A stretch of DNA of 39,883 nucleotides from Trichoplax sp. H2 (GCA_003344405.1 NOWV01000356.1:1-39883); one strand, 5' to 3'. Shown: positions 12,071 through 26,000, counted from the first letter of the stretch. Notes: generated by a model not told the origin, from the letters alone. Translations and numbers: made by a program.

Positions 12071-13411
12071 TCCATGTTAGTAATATAGTGAAAATATTTT
12101 AGTACTTTATCATGAGTGTACGTATGAAATAATCTCGAAGAGATAATCGCACAGTAAAATTACTACAGAGTGGTATGAAAGTTATTCGCGGCAAAATATC
12201 TTGTGTATTTTCTAAGAAATTTGGCTAGAATCAGCAGTCTATTGCTGGCTCTACATAGTATGCCAAACACTTGCGCAATGAGTATTTTCGTACGATACAT
12301 TCTGTGGCTTGTACTGTTGGAACTTCTGAAGTGGCGTAAAGCAGTGGATTCCAAAGAATTGATTAATGGTACTAATTAGTAAATTAATAAGACAACTTGG
12401 CACGATATGATTTACTCTTGAGATAAAGCTAAGTGCTTTTATTTAATAAAACTGAATATGTATTTAAGGATCTACGACATTTCTGTTCTAAAATTTACTA
12501 ACATACAATGGATAATAATGTGATACGATAAGTACATGAACTCCTTTAATATTTGTGATTAGTTTCGTGTCAATGTACAGTATGAGAAGATATTAAAGTT
12601 TATGATGTAATTGTATACGATAACTCATTTCAATATCAAATTATATCATATCGATCTAAATATTATTTTTTACCACAAACGAAATAAAGTAGCTATCAAG
12701 TAATAACATCATCAGTGTCGTCTTCCGAAATTATAGCAAGTAATATTTATGCACTCTGTGCTCATTTATTGTAGCCATGCAGTAGTGTAAGTATCTTGTT
12801 ACTCAATCAGTGTATAGTACTGCAGCACAGAGGTTTAACGTAAGCCGGATGGGCAAGTAAACGACTTTTGAATACAGGAATCATTTTATAATCTAACAAC
12901 GTAGGCTTAATGCTGAACTTGAAACAATTAAATTAATTTTATGCTGTAGTGCTGTACATAAGTATATCTGATCAAAGTTAATACATTCGTAATTAGTACA
13001 CGGAACAATGATTTATTATGTAGTAAGAGAAAATAAATCAGTAAGAATACTGCTGTATACTCAATATTTAATATATTAAAACAGTTCGTCACTATTTTTA
13101 TTTCCGCTTAAGAGCGTCTAAAAATTGACAGTAACTAGCAGTTTCAATGAGGACGCCGCTAAAGTATTAACAGATATCCAATATTTTTCCGTTGTATCAT
13201 ACTTGATTACTATACGATTTACTAATAATGTTATTAGGCCACAACCTTTCGATACAGTAACAAGAATATCGGCACCTGATTAAACGATATACATTGATTT
13301 TGACTACCGTCGAAAATATATTTCTTGAGGTATTCTCTCCAAGACTTAGCATTATAATCTTATTCAAAGCAAGGTTAAATTTCAGCTTCTATTTCAATAC
13401 TATGTAGTCGA
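12071..13411. other. Convergent 3' gap between BBOF1 and EHBP1
   Basis: No gene is supported here. A 63-codon minus-strand open frame at 12354-12163 is somewhat less AT-rich than its surroundings, but it has no recognisable motif. Isolated TGTACAG and TGTACA copies occur near 12575 and 12952, with no array. Confidence 0.6.
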
Positions 13412-16400
13412 TCACTGAACACAACATAGGTCATCGTCTTCTTCATCAAAAATTTCTAAATTCTTGGTTGCTTGCTCAAGTTCATTGTCTTCTGCTTCAG
13501 CTCTATAATAATAAGTCGGTAAAAGTAAAATTTTTAACGTTTAATAGGTTAAAATAACTCTTTAGTACTCACTCATAACAGAAATGCTATATTACTTACC
13601 TACGCCGATATTTCTCCATTTGTGTTACAATTCTATCTCTCTCATTTACAAGCTTAAACTTTTCCTTAGCCAAATGTTGTATTCGTTGTGTTTGTTTATC
13701 AGACTTATTAAAATCTATGCAAAAGGAGCAGCACGAATGACATTGGACATACGCGTATAGCACAGTAATATTGAAAAACAAAACCGAGAAAGCTGCATAC
13801 CAGAAATTAAAGATAAATCGTATAGCTCACGATCTATAAGGCTCGATTCATATTCGAGATCATTTTCTTTAGACCTGAATAGAAAATATTAACGCCATTG
13901 TTATTGGAGTGTGTAACGACCGATTGCTGACTACGGACCTTAACTCACCGCAAACTTAGTTCATTCTGTTCCCTAGTTATTTCGTTTCTTTGCCGTAATA
14001 AGGCGATTTTCTGTCTTAATAACTGCTTATTTCTGCTTGGATCATCTGCGTTATATGGTTAATTAAGAGTAGCGGATAAAATCTTGAAACTTTAATCATA
14101 CTTACAATACATTCGCAACGTAGAAGACTGAACTTACGTGAACTATTAATAGCAATTCTCAGTTCTTTTTCTATTTTATTTATATCTGCAAATGTAACTG
14201 CATCTCGCTCTGCGAGTAATTGAAGGCTATTCTGTATGTCTTCCTTACGAGTCTAATTGTAGAAGACTAAAGTGTTATCTCTACTCGTTTTCATTCTCAT
14301 AACGATCATACGATAGATACATCGAAAAATAATACGTACAATAAAGTCTTGGTGATTAACACCATAATCTATTTCACTTTGATAACCAGCGCTGGCGCCA
14401 GCCTAAATTTTGGTTAAATCTTAACAATTAATAATGATGATTTAAGAGCATCTACCATAAAGTATAAATTATTCGCTTTTCTTAAGAACCTGACTGTTAA
14501 AGTTCCAGCTGCTAGTTTCTATACTTTCAGGCCTCTTTATAGATGCACTGCCTTCAAATAATACCAGCTTCCTCCTCTGCGAATAATTGGCTATCGAACG
14601 TGCTGTTCCTGATGTATTCAATTCGTATGATTTTGACTGCGAAGAATTAAAGACATATGCATTGGGCCGTCATTTAAATTATCTGTATAACCGATCTATA
14701 ATTCATTAATTATATCCTCAACACATCATTTAGTTAAAATAGAATTACGCGAATGTATTAAATTAGTTCACATTAATCATCGATATCCGTATCAATTAAT
14801 AATTATTAAAATATAATATTACAGTTTCTTACAACTCGTAACAACCCAAACTCAGAAAGGTGATTGATACTACGATTTGTAACTGCAGTACTGTTTACTT
14901 TTTTCGTAAACGTCATGGTTTCTACTGTTTTAGTATCGTTGCAAGTACTATCTACTGTCATCAGAACTTGTGGAGGTTGTGAGTAAGTTAAAGAAGAATA
15001 AAACCAGTAGATTACCTTATTCTACGATGTGAGTCTTATCTAGTACCCGTATATACGCCTACTTATGATCTGTGCTCAAAAGTGTGAGTAAAATGTTTTC
15101 AAAAATAATCCCATCTGCCATTTAGCAAGTTTTTTCAAAATTATAGCCATTTTAGGTTAAAGCTTTACATAGGTTTCAAAAATTGATCACACAGGAATGA
15201 GAAAAGTAGCTTTACCTGTAACTGATTAGTAAAGATTTTTGACACAGTTTCCTGTCGAGAAGGTAGAATGGGCAGCAACCGACGATTTCTCTAGCGAAAC
15301 AAATATATAGTACGTGTTACCATACTATGTAGAAACTGTAGCCGAAGAACAAGATACGATATATTAAATCGCGATTTATATCGTCCAAGAGACCTGAATG
15401 GAGCTATCCATAGTATGACGGCGCTTCGAATAATTTTCCAGACAATCCTCTTTTAGTGGATGTAAAGTATCAGAATAGTGTAATCGTTTCACGTCTTGAT
15501 CATCTAAAAAGTTAACGACTATTTTAGCTGTTACCGTCTTAGCTATAAAATGTGTATAATTAACAAAGCCACATTTATACTTCGTTATAACCTATAGAAT
15601 TAGCTGTTGCCCAGCCTTTTTCATGAATGCAACATGGTAAACTGTTCTGGCGATCTAAAAACGAAAATATGATATATTATTTCTGAAATAGTGATATAGC
15701 GTATTCCTCTCACCGTGCCAAGAAATAGTTTCACAGTCTCCTTTAGATTTCCTTCGTTTAGTTTCTAGGTACTGCGGTTCATCTTCAATGGTACATCGTA
15801 ATTGTCTTTTTAATAGAAAAAGATACTCCATGAGCTTGATTTTATCTAATCTGTCTTCATTGGCAACATCAGATGAGTCTAATAGTTTTGGTACACCAAG
15901 TGTTTTGGCTGCATCGAACGCCTACAGAAACAAGTCTTTTAGCATGTTGAGTAATTAAAAATAAATTTCAGAATAACGAAGTTGATATACTTACGATGTG
16001 GCAGTTCCTTTCACAGTTGTCATCACTTAAGGTGTCATAAGGTCTACGTTATTAAAGTTAAGACAACGTCTTATGGTAAAACTTCATATCGAGTATAATA
16101 ATAAAATTGTTAACTTAAAATCGTTAGTAATTAGCACCATACATCAATTCTGGGTAGTAGTAGTGAATGATAGCACAAAATGCTAGCCCATTCTTCCAAG
16201 AAGACGACATGTTAACTATTTCAATGTTCTCGTAGTCTTTAGTACATTCCTGACACCAATCTAGCGCAAAAGGATAAATAAGTTGGTTTTCGTTACATCA
16301 GTTCACTTTATTGGCTACATACCAAGTAAGTCTTGCTTCTGAGAAGGCTGCAATTGAAGAACAAGCTTAGTTGATTGTAATATCAAAGCCTCAAAATACA

Positions 16401-19400
16401 ATACACGAGAAACTAAGCATTCAAAGCACCTTTGCGATAACAAAATTTTATTAAAGACTTTATTAATCCGAAATGGCTATTTTAATATACGCTGAGAGTC
16501 TTAGTGCAAAGGAAGAAAAAACTGATGACTCGAGAAAATACTCTACTTATATATACTGTAGATATAGAACTTCGTCGGTCAACCCACAGACATCTACAAA
16601 TTCTTAATAAGTAAGGAAAAGGCGGCTGATGTCATTATGTATCGTCATCTATCATCACTTCTACAGATTACCTTATTATGTATGTCCTTATAGTCATCAA
16701 GACAGATAAGGCATACTGACTAACACGGGATTTTCTGCATTAACGTTAGCAAATAATTATTCATAACAGTCAAAGTCATTAACCGATATATTACAACCTT
16801 AACATCATTTTCTAATTCTTTAGAGGCCAGTAACCTGTCATTACTGCTGGAATTGCTATTCCTGTAATATGGACGATGGCGTATTCCACCACCCGATACA
16901 CATTCATTATAACAGATTATAAATCTGATTTGTAAACAATTATACCGAAGACGTCAAAATCCACTCACAGCTCTTCGATTTTAGTATGTTGTTTCAAGAT
17001 ATCAGATTGATTTCTCTTAGTCGTTTCGCAAAAGCCACTAACCTGGAATTTTAACAACATACCATACTATACAATTTTTTATTGGTAATAACTGTAATAA
17101 ATTAAAGTTGACGAACGCAGAATAATTATTCGTAAGTCTTAGAGTTATGCAGCATTTCATCGCTGCCACGCTATTACCATTTCGCTTGATTTACGAGATA
17201 ATGAACTACTTTCCGACTCCTCTACTATAGCTATATATGAAGATATAAATAATGTTATTCTGTAGTAACATAATTTAATTGTACGAGATAGATATTTTAT
17301 GGCTTAATTTATGTCACTTGCAGCAAATTATGATTGCTACTGCTACATAAATTGTTGAATACTGCATTCCATACTTACGTGTGATATCGCCCCCTGATAT
17401 AGAATATCTTAACGTAGGAGAGCTATGAGACTTGATACGATCATTGTGTGAGTAATTATCCGTCCTTAAATATAAGTACAAATAAATTAGAGCAAAAGCG
17501 TAGAAGGAGCAAGTTCGTATCGCTTACAAATAGAGGCCTAAAAGATATACTGAACGTACCAGCATCACTGCTAGATAATGCATTTAAATAATTGCTAAAA
17601 CTTACAGTTCTACATGGCGTTGAACATTTGATTCATCTGAAGAACGCTTGGATACTTGAGCTACGGATTTACTATATTCATCATCAACTAGCATATTTTC
17701 AGCTTGTAAGTCAGTCAAGCTTGCAACACTGCTTGAACGGCCTATATCAGATATACTTTTATATAGATGTAGAAAAATACCTAAGCTGGTAGAATATTAC
17801 TGGAATTTTCAGATGAAACAGTATTGACTAGTTAAATTATAACTAGAGCTCAGTTTCATGACGGGTCAGAACCCCTATCAATCAATAAATATATTTACCT
17901 GCGCGTTCTCTCTCGCATTAATTCAGATGTAATAGTCAATTCCAAACGAGCAGCAATAATCTTTTTAGTAGTGGGCCTCATATTTAGCGTAAGATTGGAA
18001 GTCAGCGATATGGAATTGCAATGTCGTGCCATATTTAACAGTATGATAGCAACTTCCCTTCTTTTACCGGTAGTTGACTCCTAGGTTAGTAATTAAGCAT
18101 AAGCAGCATCAACAATGACGTAAACATCTATAATGTAACTATCACCTAATAATCCCTTCAATACAGTGATAAAAGTAAGAGTCGCACTATTCGCTTTATT
18201 GTTATGCTTGTAGAACTGATTTGTCATGGATTACGTAATCGATGCGTATATTCGCAACTTCGTCTCTATCAAGAATATCCAATAAATCTTACATCTTCTA
18301 AAAGAATAGACCACTCTTTGTCTTCATAATCTTGCATGTAGGAATACTTGAATGCGGAATTTATTATTTAAATGACAAAATTTGATCGTATAAATATAAT
18401 AGAAATACTTACGTTATCATAATATCAATTAATGTAATACTTACGATATTTCGCAAGAAATCTGAAGATTTATTGGTAAATACAGTAAATGCTAAAGTTA
18501 AATACTATAAGCACGATGTGATTTGAGAGAAACTTATACAGTATAATCCAAATTCTATGACTTTACAGTGATGCAGTACCAATTTACTTATATTTAGAAT
18601 TATTAAGACATGACAATGGTAGTATGATGTCAACTTGTAAGATATCCATAGATGAAAAACAACGGGAATTCGGAGGAAAAGTTTCTAGATTACCACTTGC
18701 GTCCATCGTGCAATGTAACGCCTTACCTTGTACAACGTTAATAGTATCTGTATAGTTTCTGGCTGGATCCAAACTATCGACCCTCGATACGGATTCTTTA
18801 TACCAGGTTGCCAGGCGTGACTCTTTAACACCATTATCATTATATCAGGAAAGAAAGAAAGAAAAATTCTACATTAACAATCGTTTAAGCAAATTAAGAA
18901 ACAGTCTTTGTCGATAGTATTTCATACTGTACAAGATATATACGCGTATATATATACAGTACATTATTAATAAACTATATACTTCGAAAAGCCCTTCCAC
19001 TTACAAGTTAGCGCAACGAGCCAAAGATAACAATCAACCATGTACTATATACTGTATGTGCAATTTACAATTAAGAATTTTTGTTTACGGAATTCTTACC
19101 CTACTTTCGATTCGGCGCTTCTTCCTGATCCAAATGATGCGCAGTTTATTTGGCTGCCTTTACATTTTAAGGGGTCAATAAATATAGTTAATTAATGTTG
19201 ACTTTATTTCATCTCAGGTACAAAATAAAATTTCAAACTGTCTATTTATTGAAAATATTACTCGACGTATACAATGCAGTTATGTAATATTAAATTTGAA
19301 ATCTATGGTATACACGTACTGTAATACTGTACACTTGATAGTAACAAGTAAAATAAAAAGTGATTTAGTACTGTATCATTTGTTTGTATTTTTGTTGTAG

Positions 19401-21454
19401 TAATATCTATACATATATGTCTTGAGTATATACCCGTAACATATACGTTACATGTAGTATTGAACGAATATAAGCTATCAAAAGTCTCAGTAACGCTAAT
19501 AAGAAATTACGCTTTATGATTGAACTGATACCGATCAGTAATAGAAGGTTTCATCATTGATTACTAAATTACATCTACTGTAGTAGCCCATAATTTTATG
19601 TAGATGTGTAGAGATAGTACGGCAGTCTAGCGATAATTGAGTTAGTTTGAACAATATAATCGGTCAGTTTAAACAATTTTCTACAAAATTTAAGAATTTG
19701 AATATTCAAATTATATCAGCGTATGCAGTACCCTAAGCATTAGCAATGGCATAACGAAATCGTATTTTCTATTATAAAGATTTGTATAAAACTATACGGA
19801 ATGGCATCTTATAAAAAACATTGCAATATTGTTCTATATGAAATTATGTAAACTGGCCGATCATAATAAATATATTTATATACTGAAAGTAGCCCATCAG
19901 CAATAATGCAGCACACTTATTTGTCGATTACAACAAAACAAGTCGAAGCGCATCTGCTTTGGTGGCAGCACCCTAACAACACACTGCATGAATTCTCGTT
20001 TATCTAAAAATGACAGGTATGAACGAAGGTTTAATACGTATTTCATAAAATCTACATTTATCAGTCATGATCAATGAAATGATTTATTAGTAAAATTACT
20101 GTACTCGGTGTAAGTCAAATAGCGTGTAGAGTATCCGCGATTGAAGATAACTTTTAGGGAGTGTATTTTCACGCTTCCCTAATCGCTTAACACCGTAGAT
20201 GTGTAATAATGCCATGACATGCTGCAATCTGTCATAATACCAACTTAAGGTTACAGTAGTTTACTATTAATAACCGTAAATACTCTGCTCTGAATAAAAG
20301 TACGGTATAGCTAAAGAATAGCTGTGTCATAGCTCTGCATTTTACAGCAAATGTTTAACAGGTACTGTATATACTACAATTTATAGAGATACACCATGCA
20401 CGAAATACAAATACCAAGGAAAACAATCTATAAAAGTTATAAATTTTAATAATTTTTCAGGCATATTATACGATTACGATTAATAATAGTACATTTTTAA
20501 ATTATAGCAGCATAATTATTATTATAATAATGCCTAAACTAGTGTAGGGCCCCCGCGAACAATAATAATGTCTCGTAAATGAATTATTAGGGTATCATAC
20601 CGTAAGTTTTCAATACTGAATATGTGTATGTAATTTAATTCATAGACTAGTCCTCGGTTGTCAAAATTATTATTGGTATAATTATTTCTCATCATCGATT
20701 AGTAAATTTATCAACTGAGCTATCAATTGTAATTCTTTATTATTATTAATTATAATTAATTATACAGTACAGTATTTCGTAATAACATATATCGAATCGG
20801 CAGCGAAACACGTTACGGAACTGTACTTTAGTTGCATGCGTTCTAACTTCAGATAATCCTGCGGATTGTCTCTTTCTTACTGTACTACCGCAGTGTACAT
20901 TCTACAGTACTGTAATATCAGTGACGCGATCGCTTGACTATCCTATTGACGTTAATGCTAAAAGATACAGTGTTTAAGCACCAACGTACGTATAGTGTAC
21001 ACTGTAGAGTACTGTACTGTACAGTGTACTGTACAGTACCCTAAGGGTAAGACATACTGTACAGTTCAGTAAAATTCGTAGATGATGTACTGTATATTGT
21101 ACAAGTTTATACGTATATGAAACTGCTAGACTCTGACAGCAATTTATCATAAAAGAAAGGTCATTTATTGCAAAAAATATTTTTGACAGTTCGAAGCCAT
21201 GAAGTTAAGAAACCGAAATAATAATTGTCTTAGATTATTATTATTATTATTATTTACTGAACCATAGGTACAAGTTATGTTGTAATGATACTGTACGGTA
21301 CTGTATTTAGATAAACTGCTAATTTAGTTTACCATTTTTCACCACATTCGACGGATAAGGACACGAAATGGATAGTACATTTAAATTGCGAAGCTCTTTT
21401 GCCACCGTAAGCTTTAGATAATTTGTTCCAAAATTTGTTTTTACCCTTGATCAT
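13412..21454 (-). CDS. EHBP1: EH domain-binding protein 1 homologue (NT-C2, CH, bMERB, CaaX)
   Basis: EHBP1 links EHD/Rab8-Rab10 recycling endosomes to actin. Exons: 21454-21333, 19157-19100, 18822-18727, 18346-18293, 18080-17899, 17755-17606, 17464-17379, 17224-17178, 17015-16969, 16861-16804, 16365-16323, 16260-16143, 16043-15995, 15921-15714, 15654-15592, 15503-15394, 15290-15216, 15021-14833, 14636-14490, 14252-14138, 14045-13949, 13874-13801, 13714-13600, 13502-13412, giving 797 residues, all in phase. The NT-C2 domain (about 8-170) holds [14 protein letters not shown], nearly as in human. A serine-rich linker follows. The CH domain (about 312-412) shows [20 protein letters not shown] and [14 protein letters not shown]. 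The bMERB Rab-binding helices (about 635-785) include [15 protein letters not shown]. The tail ends CCVQ, a CaaX box predicted to be farnesylated. It is much shorter than human EHBP1 (about 1231), mostly in the linkers. Exons 8 and 18 have the least certain acceptors. It could equally be called EHBP1L1-like. Confidence 0.94.
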
Positions 21455-22765
21455 AGCGAAATCTTCGTGATCGTTAAGAATCGATAACGTAATGTAGCAA
21501 TTTAATTGTTACTGGAGTTCTTTTAAATTCTAGTGAATAATAATAAAAATAATAAAAAAGAATAAGAAGAAGTAATTCTTACTAAATACTGTACTGTAAT
21601 GGGTACCGTATCTACTGTACAGTGTACAGTACTGTATGGGGCGCCCATGGAATTTAGGATATTTGATTTTTGATATACTGTACTGTAGAGTGACATTGAT
21701 TAGAGAAGAATAAGGTCTTATTCTTTTTCTTTACTATGAGTACCTTGTACTTACTGTACAGTACTAATCATTTATGTATTTACTGTACTGTACTGTACAG
21801 TACTGTACGGTGTTAAATGAGCACATTATCGTAAACCGTCAGTAAAGCGACGGGAGTTTGCACTAGTGTAGACTGAAATCGAGCGATAGTGTACTGTACT
21901 GTACTGTACAGTGTACAGTACAGTAATTACTCGAGAAATCGATCGAATACCCAAAAGTATCCAAATGCAAAATGTCAAATTTACAGATCTACAGTACTGT
22001 ACAGTACAGTACAGTACAGTACACTGTACAACATGCACTCTAGCTTTTTTCTTTTTTTAGTTAACCCTAACCCTGTACACACAGTCTGTACTGTACTGTA
22101 CTGTACACTGTACTGTACAGTACAGGGCGCCTACAATTTCGGACTGGTATTAGACAATGTGACGATTTTTTGGCTTTTGGGTGAAATTTTGTTTGTTGGT
22201 GTCCCTGCAATTGCAGTACAGTACTGTATTGTCAGTATTCTTCTGGTGGTTCATGGTCGAGGGTAAATTTAAAATTCGGATCCGCCGGACCATCACTAAA
22301 AGTGCATACTACCGTAATCAGAAGTTCTCATTGAGAACCGTGCACATTGGGCCAATGATCGAGATTCGAGGTAATATCAGGGTCTCGATTTCACATGTGT
22401 GTTTACTGAGTACAGTATGATAGAGTAAGATAATTAAATAAAATAAAATAAAATAAAAAACAGACAAATATAGCAACTGATGTTGTTATCGTCATTCCTC
22501 GAGTGGGATGGGATATCTTTAATTAGACCTGTCAGAGGTTCGGTTCGAACCCGACTTTAATTAATGTTATCACTGAGCATTTGAAATCAGTTTTTAAATT
22601 TTTCTATGACTTATCCTCAGAACTTGTGCTAGAATGTAGGAAACCATATTGAGCAAGATGTGCATTCACAGCCTGTATTTATGGTTTGATTATTAGGTCA
22701 CGAAATTTGGGTAGTTTACAGTAGGTACTCGGCTGTACTGTACTGTACTGTACGTACAGACGGTA
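20876..22765. repeat. TACWG pentamer array cluster C at the EHBP1/BROX divergent gap
   Basis: Arrays lie at about 20880-20915, 20995-21068, 21290-21306, 21588-21637, 21675-21690, 21753-21812, 21889-21925, 21990-22030, 22084-22123, 22214-22230 and 22733-22765. The first blocks fall in EHBP1 intron 1, next to its start; the rest fill the gap to the BROX-like start. Strong palindromes include 21781-21807 and 21990-22030. Telomere-like CCCTAA units appear inside it at 22062-22074, and CCCTAAGGG at about 21039-21047. Nearby simple repeats are (ATT)n at 21234-21254 and (AAAAT)n at 22436-22460. Confidence 0.93.
22524..22550 (+). repeat. 27-bp repeat copy 1 with tRNA-like B box (inverted to copy at 23910)
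   Basis: TAGACCTGTCAGAGGTTCGG is followed directly by TTCGAAC; 26 of 27 bases match the reverse complement of 23910-23936. It contains GGTTCGAAC, which fits the tRNA B-box core. No full cloverleaf could be folded by eye, so this looks like a fragment of a tRNA-derived SINE or an inverted-repeat element rather than a tRNA gene. Confidence 0.65.
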
Positions 22766-23040
22766 CAGTATACTGCGCACTGTGTGCAGTGTAGGTCCAG
22801 CCACATATTGATGTTGACAGCCCTGACACCTTGCGTAAATGGTTTAAAAACTCTTTTATCTAGTTTACTTACATGTATGTAACTGTACTTTCACTACTGC
22901 TACAGCACAGTCAGTATACGGTAACAGCGTTTGACGTAGCCACTGGCTGCTGTCTACGCTATTCGCGTACTGCACGTTCAATTTAAGAAACCCCCCTTTT
23001 TACTTCTTTTATTGATATTGTACTGTACATTTATTAATTA

Positions 23041-23068
23041 TAGTATATATATTATATATATATAAATC
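23041..23068 (+). promoter_or_regulatory. TATA-like AT run upstream of the BROX-like start
   Basis: An alternating TA stretch ending TATATATATAAAT lies 16 to 43 bp before the start codon at 23084. It could be a TATA element or simply low-complexity 5' UTR; the distance to the ATG is short for a TATA box. Confidence 0.25.
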
Positions 23069-23083
23069 ACCTAATGGCAAAAC

Positions 23084-26000
23084 ATGGCTTATCCTGGTGG
23101 AAGAATGCTGGAGCCGCGATATATTGACTTTGCAAATAAGATACTCATAAATAGTACAACTTTACTAACCAGAAATTATTTAAGAATAATTGATGCAGCG
23201 TAAGTAAGATCTAATCCCACACTACAATTTTTTGTAAAAATTGCAAAAACACTAGTTCAGTGGCTATACCTTTGTAGAACTAGCATTTCATTTCCACAAT
23301 AGTAGTACATGCATTACTTAAAAGCAGTTTTCGTGTGATCAAATACTCTTCTCAACTTGAATGGTGAAACTAAAGGATGTGGCTGTCAATTTACAATTAA
23401 TATATAGTAAGTACTTATCATTCTATAGTCTTGTCATAGAACGGCACTATGCCGTTTAGGTAAAATACTATAATTAGAGGAGCATGCATATTGACGCTTG
23501 ATACTGTACAGTACACGGTATAGCGTTACTTGTCCTTTAAAGAGTACTTTGCAACGTCGCGGTACAGTATTACGACTGGTATATGCGCAAAAAAAAAATG
23601 CATGTATAGTCATAGTTTTGGGCCTGCAGAGTAGAATTAAGTAAGACTTGCTGTACTCTTGTGAAATTATAACCGCTGATACTTGGACTGTGTAGATGCT
23701 ATCATGCTAGGCTGCAATAATAAACAAACTCAGGGACAGTTAGCAATTTTGAATAACGCACTGCACGGCTGCACCGTACTACTGCACTGTGCCAGTAAAA
23801 GTGCAATGAGCCAACACTGTAACGGCTATTCTGTAAAGAAAATCATTTCCTGTTACGGTTAAAGTTAGGCATCTCAAAGGTTTGGCTCAATGGAATGTAT
23901 AATCAATCAGTTCGAACCGAACCTTTGACAGGTCTATTTACTGCTTTACTGTACTGTACATTTAATAGAGTGAAATGCAAAACTTTTGTTATGTAGCAGC
24001 AGACGGACTTGTGACACTTTAATTAATTGCACCGTTAAAAACGTAGGAGAAGCGAATTATGTTTAGCTCTAAAGGCCACGATTAACAGGAAAGAGCTAAT
24101 ATCGGCGTTGAAGAAGTATCTCTCCATACATGGCAAGGATTTAACCGAGGTTCGATAATTATAATATTACTGTACTGTACAGTACATGAAAAGATAGCGT
24201 ATCATTATTGATTAATTTTTAATCACTGTGAACTATGACATTAAAACTACTAATCTGAAGTGGTCAATTGTGTTAATCATCCTACAGATGGGCTACAATA
24301 CATAATTAGTCATTGCATTATTTTCAGTTGCACATTGATATGGTTACATTATACTGTACAGATGACAAATCACTTTCTTTTTATATAGGAATGCATAAAG
24401 TTTTTATCTTCTATCAGGTTAGTTTACGTATTTAGACTAACGGCGTATTTATCCAATAGGTGCGGTATCTTTTGGTACCAAATATTGTTACATTATTTGT
24501 TTTAATAGTTCAAATGTTATAATAATCATAATTGAAGGGCATCAAACTGAATAATTTTGATGATATTTTTCTTAAAGATATAAATGGATCAGCTTTACAG
24601 ATGGTTTGGAAGTAGATATAAATGGAATGCGGGTTGATAAACTGGCTATGACTATGGCGGTAGGCCTTCGTCTGATGCTTATCGCTGATCTTGTAAGAAA
24701 TAAGAAAGTTTTATAATTCACAATGTTGTAGCACGAGGGCCAACAGTAGATATTTCCCCAAATATCGATTATATTCTTGTTGTGTATTTCAAATAAGAGA
24801 TTACTCCGAGAGTATGATTGTAACTAGCACTTTATTGTTAATTACCGGTATTTATAGTCTACGTACTCTGCCTTATCATGTGATGAATTTCGTCTTATCA
24901 CATGTTACAGGGGTGACAGCTAATAGCCTTAAAAATAATTAATAAGAATTATTCTATCGCAGCGATATCTAACAATTCTCAATTTACTATTCATTTTTGT
25001 ATGTAACATTGGATACGTTCTATAAACATCAGATAAAATCTCAAGCGTGTGAGCATGAAATGAACGAAGTAGACGCTAAAGTATCAAACTAATTTAAGTG
25101 TTTTAGAATATCTTAGCTGATAATTTCTCAATGTAACACAATCTTAGAAGAACCACGCCGTGTATTTCACTGAATCTTTTACTTGGGTTTATACTTAGGA
25201 GATCTTGCAATGTTACCGAACTGCAGCCGGAATCTTCACATACGTTAATGATAATGTGACAGATGAGCGTCCCAATTTTTTAGACGGTATATTAGACAAA
25301 CTTTGTGGGGAACATTGAATATAGCATTCTTAGATAAAAGTAAAATGAATCAATTCGTAAATTCATTAATCGCAGAGACAATACTGGAAAAGTTGCATAT
25401 TCAAAGTATCGCGGAAGCGCAAGTATGTACGCATATAAAGTTACGCGTACTTACTTTAGCATGTAGCTATCGAAGTAAAAACAGCATATGCATTGTTTTG
25501 CGAAATCTTTATGGTAAATTAATTTCTATTATTTAATCATAATAATAAAAATCTGCAATTTATGTTTGTTAGATTATAACAGTAATAAGAGCTATTGTAT
25601 CAAGTCGTGAAGTCCTCCAAATTAGTAAATTAAGTGAAGGTATCTATCGACACTGCTGGGCGGCTTCGAAGATAATAGTGAGTAAAGAGAAGAAACTAAC
25701 GTAATCTACAGTAGTAGATAAAGATAAGTTATCCTGTTAGTTAAATGAGTAATTCTAGCATTTGAATTATATTTCAATTTATCAATTTTACACAAATATT
25801 AGCACAATCAGAATCTAGTACTGTATGTTACTGTATTGTCACACACGTAGATATCGGTTTCATCTGCTGACAAAGGATATCGTCCTTTTTACCCTAGCTC
25901 AATAGGCTACAATCTTTCATCAGCCGCTGCTGACTAGTTCCGGCTTTAGGCTAATAATAAGAAATCTACCGATTATACTAAATTGGGTCTGCCTAGATCA

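Noticed and set aside
12163-12354. 63-codon minus-strand frame in the BBOF1/EHBP1 gap
   Set aside because: No motif, no splice partner and no similarity to EHBP1 or BBOF1; better taken as chance.
18584-18772. 62-codon minus-strand frame
   Set aside because: It overlaps EHBP1 exon 3 in another frame and reads through the donor; the exon frame ([14 protein letters not shown]) is the real one.
19890-20250. Possible extra EHBP1 exon reading [14 protein letters not shown] on the minus strand
   Set aside because: It lies between exons 1 and 2, which join in phase (EKW then QPNK as in human), so no exon is needed here.
22500-22560. A tRNA gene at the GGTTCGAACCC motif
   Set aside because: The T-arm is plausible, but the anticodon loop lacks U33 and no acceptor stem pairs; a tRNA-derived fragment fits better.
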